Shown here one piece after another: positions 35,317 to 44,500 of a stretch of DNA of 64,000 bases. The notes beneath the pieces are model-generated. The model was not told where the DNA came from, did no database searches, and saw only the letters and a list, made by a program, of their open reading frames with translations. Where the stretch lies: NCBI RefSeq assembly GCF_011604685.1, contig NZ_CP050063.1:7977001-8041000 (forward strand), given 5' to 3'. Every line of letters starts with the position of its first letter. Within the stretch, counting starts at the first letter, position 1. Origin of the DNA: Spirosoma aureum (lineage in GTDB: Bacteria; Bacteroidota; Bacteroidia; Cytophagales; Spirosomataceae). A program made the translations under genes and the position numbers.

Positions 35317-38300
35317 ATGTTCCCTAACCGCCACGCTTATCTGCTAGGAGTTCAGGACTATCAGGATAGCAAAATTCCGAAACTATCAACACCCATTAAT
35401 GATATCAACCGGCTAGCGTTGATATTAAAGGAAAGGTACAATTTTACGGTTACATGTATTCCTAACCCGACGGCAGATCAGTTTCGTAACGTATTTAACG
35501 AAGACCTTAAGTCTCTGCCAACCGATGCCCAGGTAGTCATATACTACGCAGGTCATGGAATGACAGCGCAGGAATACAACCTAAACCAGTCTGATACTGA
35601 ACAGGGCTACCTACTTCCAGTTGATGTAGTATCCAACGACAATGGAGAGGCTCCAGATCTGGCCATTTCCATGGAAGAAATAGCCCACGATCTGGCCGAA
35701 CTGCCTTTTTCTCAGCTGTTGCTGATTCTCGACTGCTGCTATGCAGGTATGTTTCAGCAGGCTGCCATGAGATTTACTCCTCAAATTACCCTTAAACGAT
35801 CTGATAGTAAAATCCTAGAATTGGAAACCCCCACGGCTAGTGGGTCAAGTACTGAGCGCGCAATAGCTGGATCGCGGGTTAGTCGACAGGTAAACAAGGA
35901 AGAGTTCAATGCATTTATCGGCTACAAAGCCAGACAGATCTTCACCTCTACGGCCTATGACCAGAAAGCAAAAGACAGTTATATGAATGTTACGCTCGAA
36001 AACGGGAACTCACCGTTTGCCGATAAGCTCTGCGATGCGTTAAGCTCTGACCAGGAAACAGTAGACAGCAATGATGACATTATCACTCTTTTTGAACTAC
36101 AAAACTACATGCAGCCCCGCCTGGACCCCTTCCAGCAAGTCTGCTGCATTTTCCCTTTTTCGGGTCATGATGGCGGAGAATTTGTTTTCCTGAACAAGTA
36201 CTCAAAACAACTTACAACCGATAAACGTCGAAATCCATTTATGGGCTTGCTCGATTATGAATCGAGTGATGCACCGTATTATTTCGGTCGCCGGACCGTG
36301 ATCGACGAACTAACACCGCTGGTGCTCAACAATCCATTTGTCGTTGTAGTAGGCGCATCGGGGAGTGGCAAATCATCGTTGGTGAAAGCGGGAATTTTAC
36401 CCAAGATCGAATCAGAACCTCATTTGAAGGTGATTCGACCGGGGAAAAATCCAATGGAAGGCCTGGCAAACTTTTCGGCTCATCCTGAGCAGTTTCTGGT
36501 CATTGATCAGATGGAGGAACTCGCTACCCAGACTAACATATATGAACAAGACAAGTTACTTAAGAATTTTTTCCAGGAGGCCTTTAAACTAATCGATACC
36601 CAACAGGTTCGGGGAATCATTGGCACGTTACGGATCGAATTCATAAAACCCATCAAAACCGCCGTTGAAGCCATAAGACCAGGCTTTTGGCAGCAGTACC
36701 TGGTTCCCACCTTCAGCATTGAAGACCTTAATGATATCATACTCTGCCCGGCGGAACTCGTAAAAGTTTTTTTTCAGCCTGAACGCGAAGTAGTTGGCAA
36801 AATCATCAATGATTTCCGGCTATACCCCAATGCATTGCCACTCCTCTCACTGGCTCTGGACGACCTCTTTTCCAGTACATTCCGGATCGATCGCACGATT
36901 CGATTGGCGGATTATAAAGGCATTGAAGCTGTCCTGCAAAAGAAAGAACATGTTCTAAAAGAGATTAAGACTACCGATCTCGAATTAGATCAGCACGACA
37001 TCGATGAATTTCGAAAAAACCTGATGATTCGCTTCGTTTCGTATCAGAATGGAACCTATGTCCGACGAAGAATTCCGACTATCAATGGTGAACTATCGTT
37101 TGGTCAGAAGTATGACCAGCTAGCGAAACGCCTGATCAACGCGCTGGCAGAAAACCGGCTCGTCGAGAGAATAGAACCCAAACTCGACAGTAGTTCAGAT
37201 GCAGTTAAGCAGGAAGGCCATATTGAACTGGCGCATGAAGCGCTGATTTTTTCGTGGGATGAATTCCGGACTTCCCTGCTTGAACTGGGTTCTGATTCGC
37301 TCATCCGGCACAATAAACTAGCGGATGATACGACGTTGTATAATCCTGCCGATCCCGAACCATCTCTTTGGACCAATAGCCAAATGCTCGCCCTGCTCAG
37401 CAAAGCAGATCGAAGTATCGATACCATGGATTTTATATTGGGTAAATATATACTTCGTCCTATACTGCGTCGGTTTGGCAAAACAGTGCGTCCGCCGTGG
37501 ACCTATTTTCTGATCTTTGAGCCATTCGAGAGCGTATTTGGTACTATAAACTGGCTACTGACAGCCGAGCAAAATTTCCTTAGAGCAAGTTACAAAGCTG
37601 CAGTCGGCAGACGATTTGGAGCGGTTAAAACGACGCTGATCGCCTTTTCGTTTCTTTACGTTGCTCAACTGATGCTGAGTATATATATAGGAAGACGTTA
37701 TGAGATGAACAATCAGGAGAAAGAAATGATACGTAAAACGAAAGACCTTAAGGAAAAATTAGAGGAAAATACAAAAGATGATATTAATGATAAAATGAAG
37801 TCTGCAGAAGCGCTGACTTACATCAACGCCTACGCTGAAGCGCTCAGAAAATACAGCGAACTGGATCATTTTTTAGCGGACAATACGCTCCTCCAGAAAG
37901 ATAGTATACGCGCCAAACGGGCCGAAATCAGTCAGAAAGTCAAACAGACAAGAAGCCGCCAGACAGCGTTTAATGCCATTACGCAACTTATTAAAAAAGC
38001 TGATTCATTGAGTCAGTGGCCCCTTTTACACCCAACGTCGGAAATGGCAGAATCCTGCCTTCATAATACTTATTTTAAGATGGCCGCTGATCGCTATGTG
38101 GAGGCTAGCCAATACCTCAATGCCAATAAAATGCTATTCAGGGACAAGTTCTTTTCGCAAACCTGGAATGAATTAAACCGGCAAACCCAGAACGGTCTGA
38201 ATATATCCACTATTGAACTCAAAAACTTGCAGCGTATTTGTCTGGATGTGAGTGCCGGATTTAACCTGGTTAACGCCAACACAGGAAATTATACCCAGCA

Positions 38301-38379
38301 ACATAGTAAATACAAGAAGATTAGTCAGGCTATCGACGACTACCTGAAGCAGAAGAAACCCAAGCCGAAGAGAAACTAA
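35317..38379 (+). CDS. Caspase-STAND NTPase with membrane segment
   Basis: A 1020-residue protein. An N-terminal caspase domain (about 1-300) carries His80 in YYAGHG and Cys141 in LDCCYAG. Then YFGRRTVIDEL leads into a STAND NTPase with P-loop GASGSGKSS (about 346-354) and a Walker B-like FLVIDQMEEL. A single membrane helix at about 770-793 is followed by a Lys/Glu-rich coiled-coil or TPR-like tail of about 225 residues, predicted on the far side of the membrane. This is the pattern of a ligand-switched death or conflict protease. The tail and the exported propeller protein are the likely sensor side. Confidence 0.87.
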   Translation: MFPNRHAYLLGVQDYQDSKIPKLSTPINDINRLALILKERYNFTVTCIPNPTADQFRNVFNEDLKSLPTDAQVVIYYAGHGMTAQEYNLNQSDTEQGYLLPVDVVSNDNGEAPDLAISMEEIAHDLAELPFSQLLLILDCCYAGMFQQAAMRFTPQITLKRSDSKILELETPTASGSSTERAIAGSRVSRQVNKEEFNAFIGYKARQIFTSTAYDQKAKDSYMNVTLENGNSPFADKLCDALSSDQETVDSNDDIITLFELQNYMQPRLDPFQQVCCIFPFSGHDGGEFVFLNKYSKQLTTDKRRNPFMGLLDYESSDAPYYFGRRTVIDELTPLVLNNPFVVVVGASGSGKSSLVKAGILPKIESEPHLKVIRPGKNPMEGLANFSAHPEQFLVIDQMEELATQTNIYEQDKLLKNFFQEAFKLIDTQQVRGIIGTLRIEFIKPIKTAVEAIRPGFWQQYLVPTFSIEDLNDIILCPAELVKVFFQPEREVVGKIINDFRLYPNALPLLSLALDDLFSSTFRIDRTIRLADYKGIEAVLQKKEHVLKEIKTTDLELDQHDIDEFRKNLMIRFVSYQNGTYVRRRIPTINGELSFGQKYDQLAKRLINALAENRLVERIEPKLDSSSDAVKQEGHIELAHEALIFSWDEFRTSLLELGSDSLIRHNKLADDTTLYNPADPEPSLWTNSQMLALLSKADRSIDTMDFILGKYILRPILRRFGKTVRPPWTYFLIFEPFESVFGTINWLLTAEQNFLRASYKAAVGRRFGAVKTTLIAFSFLYVAQLMLSIYIGRRYEMNNQEKEMIRKTKDLKEKLEENTKDDINDKMKSAEALTYINAYAEALRKYSELDHFLADNTLLQKDSIRAKRAEISQKVKQTRSRQTAFNAITQLIKKADSLSQWPLLHPTSEMAESCLHNTYFKMAADRYVEASQYLNANKMLFRDKFFSQTWNELNRQTQNGLNISTIELKNLQRICLDVSAGFNLVNANTGNYTQQHSKYKKISQAIDDYLKQKKPKPKRN

Positions 38380-38480
38380 ATAACCCTGGGCTCCACTTAT
38401 ACAATTCACTCAAAATCAATTGTGTAAGAATTAGAATGTAGGTACATTGAAAACTACCTTCCTAACCTTGACTTAACAAT

Positions 38481-40472
38481 ATGAACGCTTCCACACGCAC
38501 GCTATGGACCGATGATTTTCTGAACCAGAAACGGCTGATTGGCGATCCGCTGGCCGATACCACCATTGGAACGATTATGAATCTTGGTCTAAAAGGCGAA
38601 TTAGATCAACTTTTTCGATTACTGACCCAAAACGATTCTTTCGTCACGCTTTCAGCACATAAATTTCAAGGTTTTAGCTCGGAGCTTGTGCGGGCTGTCG
38701 AGCCTTTTTTCGAGGAATCGGGTCAACTTCCGGCCGAGCTGGGCGATCCCTTCGAATTGAACACAGCCGCCGATGAATTCGAAGATCGCATGATACCCAT
38801 TCTGTTGTCGCTTCATTGCAAATCGCTCCCGCTCAGCTATGCCTGTGCCAATGGAGCTAAAGTGCTGCATCAGGCTGGCCGCATGATCGTGCATGATAAG
38901 TCACTCAAACCCTTTACACGACGGCTATTCGAAACGGCTCAGTTTGTGAATAATCTGATGGCCAAAAATGGATTTGAGCCTACGGGTAATGCCATCATCA
39001 GTGTTCAGAAAGTGCGGCTTATGCACGCGGCAATTCGTTTTTACACCAAACTTCGGCCCTGGGATGTCGGCCTGTTTGGCGAACCCATCAACCAGGAAGA
39101 CCTGGCACTCGGTCACCAGATTTTTAGTTCGGTAATTATCAGCGGGTTACGGCAACTTGGCATTGAGGTATCTGATAATCAGGAACGGTGTTATCTCTAT
39201 CTATGGCAGACCGTAGCACACATCCTGGGAATTCAACCTGATCTGGTAACGCAGACACAAGCTGATGGTGAATATTTATTACAACGAATTATGGACAGGC
39301 AAGCCGCCCCTTCCGATGAAGGAGCTGCGCTGACCTACGCCTGCATCGAATTTGTGGACGGCAAATTGCAATGGTCGTCTATCAAGCATCTGACACCACG
39401 GCTGATGCGCTTCCTGATCGGTGACCAATACGCCCGGATGTTGCAAATTCCGGGCACACCAGCTGTTGCTGAAAATGCTGATCCAGAGGATTTCAGCCTG
39501 ATTAGTACTTTATTTCCAAGATGGGATGCCGTCAATGAAAGCAATCTATTGCTTAAGTCGGCTACGCGGTTTATACTCAATAGCGGTCTCGACGTTGGGC
39601 TTAAAGCATACAACGATACCCCTCAGGATCAGTTCTTCGTACCGTCATCGCTCTCAGATTATCTCAACCAAAAGAATGCCATTCCTCTATCGGCCGGGGC
39701 CGAGGCTCAAACGTTGACCATGGCCATTGAACGGTTTGATGCTTTAACAAAGCTCCTCAAGCATCTGAATCACCCCCTTGGTTTCTTTACCATTGCCGGG
39801 AGCCACTTAACAAAACAGGTAGCCGACAACATTCAGAAAAAAGCATTCGTCAATCATTCATCGATCGGCGCACTCTACCTGAAAAGCGTTAATCGTTTTT
39901 TTGACGAGGTCAACCACGTTGGTAAAGATGAAGCCGTTGCCGGGCCCTGGCGCGTAGTATTTCAATCTGACCAACGACTACTCACTATTGATCAGCATTT
40001 GTTGCTTCCTGGCTATGCCTATCTAGCCTATGACCTGATTCGGGTATTGACCGATAACCTTCCAGCTCAACAGCAAACAGGCTTCAAATCAGATTACCAG
40101 CGCATCATTACACTATTCACCAACATCTACATGAAGCTCATCGAGCAGCTTGGCCGTATACATCCTGACTACGGTTGGCTGGCTGGCCTGACATTTGAAC
40201 CTGCCCGCGAATCTGCATTTGCCACGTTCCGGACAGAAGTCACTGGCGCCTGGTCATTTACCGCTCAACTCTCTGATTTGGAAGCTGATTCTACGTCAAC
40301 AAGACTTGCACATGATTTGGCGACGGCGACGGTAGCCGATCAAATTGCCAATCCTACTGACGACAGTCGCCAAAAATTAAACGAACTCGCTGAGCGTCAA
40401 TTCCCCGTCGATCAACCTGACCAGACAGTAGCCGCTAAACTGGATGCTTTGTTAGCCGACGAATTTCATTAA
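38481..40472 (+). CDS. DUF2236 (MpaB/rubber oxygenase-like) and DUF5995-like fusion
   Basis: A 663-residue protein that appears to join two families. Residues about 90-330 resemble DUF2236, the haem oxygenase-like family of latex-clearing protein and MpaB, with His182 in KVRLMHAAIRFYT a candidate haem ligand, followed by QEDLALGHQIF and CYLYLWQTVAHILG. Residues about 410-570 resemble DUF5995: HPLGFFTIAGSHLTKQV, AGPWRVVFQ and DQHLLLPGYAYLAYDL. Substrate and cofactor are unknown. No signal peptide. The gene is 31 bases upstream of a methyltransferase. Confidence 0.68.
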   Translation: MNASTRTLWTDDFLNQKRLIGDPLADTTIGTIMNLGLKGELDQLFRLLTQNDSFVTLSAHKFQGFSSELVRAVEPFFEESGQLPAELGDPFELNTAADEFEDRMIPILLSLHCKSLPLSYACANGAKVLHQAGRMIVHDKSLKPFTRRLFETAQFVNNLMAKNGFEPTGNAIISVQKVRLMHAAIRFYTKLRPWDVGLFGEPINQEDLALGHQIFSSVIISGLRQLGIEVSDNQERCYLYLWQTVAHILGIQPDLVTQTQADGEYLLQRIMDRQAAPSDEGAALTYACIEFVDGKLQWSSIKHLTPRLMRFLIGDQYARMLQIPGTPAVAENADPEDFSLISTLFPRWDAVNESNLLLKSATRFILNSGLDVGLKAYNDTPQDQFFVPSSLSDYLNQKNAIPLSAGAEAQTLTMAIERFDALTKLLKHLNHPLGFFTIAGSHLTKQVADNIQKKAFVNHSSIGALYLKSVNRFFDEVNHVGKDEAVAGPWRVVFQSDQRLLTIDQHLLLPGYAYLAYDLIRVLTDNLPAQQQTGFKSDYQRIITLFTNIYMKLIEQLGRIHPDYGWLAGLTFEPARESAFATFRTEVTGAWSFTAQLSDLEADSTSTRLAHDLATATVADQIANPTDDSRQKLNELAERQFPVDQPDQTVAAKLDALLADEFH

Positions 40473-40503
40473 TTCCCTTTCTCTTTTAACCATTCTACAC
40501 TGT

Positions 40504-41391
40504 ATGACACCAGCTTTAGAAGTACCTCATGAACAAAAGCGTATCAATGAACAGGAAATAATCAGCTATTATGATGACTGTCAGGTCGATTATGAGATTG
40601 TCTGGCACCTAAAGTCGAAGATGTGTATGCACTACGGTTACTGGGATAAAACAACCCGGCGGCTGCGCGACGCACTGACTAATATGAATCGAAAAGTGGC
40701 TGAATTTGCCAGAATTGCACCGGGTGAAACAATCCTCGATGCAGGCTGTGGCGTAGGTGGTATGTCTATTTTTCTGGCACGTCAATACCGATGTCAGACA
40801 GTAGGAATCACCCTTAGCGAAAAACAGGTTCGAACCGCTACCGAAAATGCCAGTAGACATGATGTTGCCCTGAACTGCCGGTTTGAGCGACAGAACTACC
40901 TGACCACCACGTTTCCTGATAACTCCTTCGATGCGGTTGTAGGCCTTGAAAGTATCTGCTACGCCTACGACAAAGCTGATTTTCTCCGCGAAGCGTTCCG
41001 GGTACTAAAACCGGGTGGTCGGGTGATGATAGCCGATTTTTTCAGCAATGGGGTCCTACCAGACACAGATGAAGCCCGGCTAATGCAAAAATGGACTGCA
41101 ACCTGGGCCATCAAAAGCTATGCAGACAACAACGAATTCTGGGAAACCCTTTCGGCGGTAGGTTTTGTGAATTGTCAGCAACAGAACGTAACCGATCATG
41201 TAGTGAAAAGTATTCGCCGATTGTATTATTCGTTCTTTCCGGGAGTTATCGTTACCAAGTTGCTCCAATGGGTCGGTATTCGCAATCAGACACAGACCGA
41301 TAATACCTGGTCTACTCGTTATCAGTACAAAGCCTACCAGCAGAATTTATGGCAATATCGATTCTACTGTGCCGAAAAACCCAACGTGTGA
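40504..41391 (+). CDS. Class I SAM-dependent methyltransferase
   Basis: A 295-residue enzyme with the AdoMet motif ILDAGCGVGGMS (residues 78-88), VGITLSEKQV for the second strand and FRVLKPGGRVMIADFF for the post-IV region. The layout, with an N-terminal YYDDCQVDYEIVW helix, resembles the sterol/tocopherol/cyclopropane-fatty-acid group, so a small lipid or terpenoid substrate is likely. Adjacent and close to the oxygenase-like gene, so the pair may modify one lipid-type molecule (inference). Confidence 0.85.
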   Translation: MTPALEVPHEQKRINEQEIISYYDDCQVDYEIVWHLKSKMCMHYGYWDKTTRRLRDALTNMNRKVAEFARIAPGETILDAGCGVGGMSIFLARQYRCQTVGITLSEKQVRTATENASRHDVALNCRFERQNYLTTTFPDNSFDAVVGLESICYAYDKADFLREAFRVLKPGGRVMIADFFSNGVLPDTDEARLMQKWTATWAIKSYADNNEFWETLSAVGFVNCQQQNVTDHVVKSIRRLYYSFFPGVIVTKLLQWVGIRNQTQTDNTWSTRYQYKAYQQNLWQYRFYCAEKPNV

Positions 41392-41500
41392 AACGTTTAT
41401 AAGCCTCGGTTTGTGGTTGCCAGCTGGCACATTACCAAGTAAGTCCAGTGTAGCAACCAAAGCTAATTAACCGCACGAGTACAACATTCAATTCCCCATC

Positions 41501-44500
41501 ATGGATACGCTATCTACACTACTTTATGAGAGTGACGAAACCCTGATCTTCCGCGAGAAAGGTCCTAATGGGACGCAAATCCGGAAGGTATTACGGGCCA
41601 CGACACCTGATCCTGACCAGATTCTTCAGTTCACGAATGAGTTTGAATACACAAAAGATCTGCGCATTTCCGGTGTTCGCAGGTCGCTTGCCCTTCACAA
41701 GGAAAATCAGCAATATTCGCTCCTGTTGGAATACATTGACGGGGCTACTCTGGGCGAAGCATTTGTTGGTAAGAATCAGCCGCTCGACACAGTGCTTTCA
41801 CTGTTTATTACGGTGTCAGGTATTTTGGGGCAGTTACATAATCGAAATATCATCCATAAAGACATTCACGACAACAATATCCTGTGGATAGAAAAAACGA
41901 AAAGCCCCGTGGTGATTGATTTCGGAATCGCTAACCGGATCGACCTGCTCTCCACAAATCTGGGCAATCCAGAACGCATCAAGGGTCGACTCACGCACAT
42001 GTCGCCGGAGCAGACAGGCCGTGTCAATCGAAAGGTCGATAGTCGATCGGATCTCTATTCGCTGGGTGTTACCATGTATCAGGTATTGACGGGTCTATTA
42101 CCTTTTCAGGCAACCGACCCGCTTGAACTGGTACACGCCCATATTGCCTGGCCGATTCCGAATGCAACATCCGCGAATCCGGCAATTCCGGCCATTGTCT
42201 CAGAAATCGTGACTCAGCTGATGGCCAAAAACGCAGAAGAGCGCTATCAATCAGCGTTTGGGCTGAAAGTTGACCTCGAACGTTGCTTGGCTCAATATCG
42301 CGAAACTGGTCAGATCAACCCATTCCCGTTGAAACAACGCGATTTTTCGGGAAAATTTCAGATTCCCCAGAAACTTTACGGACGGGCTGGTGAAGTAGAA
42401 ACGCTCTTACGGGCTTTCGATCGGGTCAGTCGGGGTAGTGTCGAACTGTTTTTGGTTGCCGGTTATTCGGGGGTAGGCAAAACGGCCCTCATAGGCGAAA
42501 TTTATAAGCCTGTCACCGAGAAACGGGGGTATTTCGCCGGCGGCAAGTTCGATCAGTATCAACGCAACATTCCCTATTTTGCGTTTAAACAAGCGTTGGG
42601 AGAATTCTGTATGCTGTTACTTACCGAACGCAGGGAAACCCTCAGTCGGTGGCAGCAATTGATACAGGAAAGTGTCGGTGAAAATGGGCAGGTATTAACT
42701 GATATGATTCCCGAATTAACGACTCTTATTGGCCCACAACCCCATGTACCTAAACTAGATCCACAGGAAGCGACCAATCGCTTCAATCTTGTTTTTTCAA
42801 AATTCATGAAGGCTATTGCCCGACCTGAACACCCATTTATTCTCTTCTTGGATGACCTTCAATGGGCCGATGTAGCCTCGCTCAATCTCATTCGCCTATT
42901 GATAACTGATGTAAATCATTCGTGCTTTCTGGTAATTGGTGCCTACCGCGACAACGAAGTGAGCGCTGGGCATCCACTGTTGAAAATGCTCGATACAGCC
43001 CAGGACGAATCGGCAGTAATCAACGCTATAGTGTTAGACCCACTACGCGAAGAACACCTGTTTCAACTCATCAAAGAATCATTACTGACCGATGATAGCA
43101 CGGTGCAGGAACTAACCAAATTGGTTTATGCCAAAACGCAGGGCAATGCATTCTTCACGCTGGAATTTCTGAAATCGTTGAATCAAATGGGGCTGGTGAG
43201 CTTCGATGCGAACCAACTCAAATGGCAAATTGATTTTGCCGGCATTCGTCGCCGGGCCATTACCAACAATGTGATTGATCTGTTGGTAGAAAAAATGGGA
43301 ATGCTGCCCGAAACCACTCAGTCGTTTCTGAAAATGGCGGCCTGTATTGGTGGCTTGTTTGATATGCAGCTGTTGGCCTATCTGAGCGGGCAGGATATAC
43401 CAGAATCATTACAGAATCTATGGGCGGCTGTCGAAGAGGGACTCATTTCACCAGTCGGAGAAAATTATCAGTATGCTGACATTATTCAGCATACCGAGTC
43501 ATTCAGGATTCAGATCGAGTTTTCACACGACCGCATACAGCAGGCTGCTTATTCGCTCATGACCAGCGACGAGCAGGCCCAGCTTCATTTACAGATCGGG
43601 CGTTTTCTGCTCCAGCACCAACTCCACGACGAAGATCATTTATTTGATCTGGTCAACCACCTCAACGCGGGTGCTGAACTACTTACGGAACCCGCCGAAC
43701 GCGCCCGGCTCACCCGCCTGAATCTGACAGCCAGCCTGAAAGCCCGCCAGGCAAGTGCGCATCTATCAGCCTTCACTTATGTCAATCTGGCCCGGCGGCT
43801 GGCAGGTGATCAAAGCTGGACCGACGATTATGGTTTTGCTTTATTGCTCCACAAAACAGCGGCTGATCTGGAATACCTCAACGGCAATTTCTCGGCTGCA
43901 GAAACCCTAATGCATGTCTGCCTTGAGCATGTACAGACCTTATCTGAAAAAGCGGATGTATATTTTCTGCTGATGCAGATTCAGAGCAATACAACCCGTT
44001 ACTACGAGGCTATCGAATCGGCCCGACAGGGACTTAAATTGCTCGATTTCGACTTCCCCGAAAATGCGGCCAACGCAGATGCGCTCATTCCGGCCGTACT
44101 CACAAAAATTCTGACGTATTTCGGTCAGCACGGGGTCGAAGGTATCTACGGCAAAGAAGACATGACCGACAAACGATTGTTGGCCATTATCAACATTCTG
44201 GACAATCTCTCGCCACCAACCTATGTAACAGGGGAGTCAAGTTTGTGGACCATCCACGTACTGTTCAAAATTGACCTGACTATTGAGCACGGCCTGACTC
44301 CACAGGGTGGGTATGCCTTTTCTGAGCTTGGCCTGCTGTTTTTCATTTTGAATCAGTATGATTTCGCTTTTCCGGCGGCTCAGCTTAGCCGAAAAATAGC
44401 CCAAAAATTCATCAAGGAATCACCCCGGCATCTGAGCCGGGTAGGCCACTTATACACCAACTACAACCTGCCCTGGATGCGCCCCATTAGCGAAACCGTG

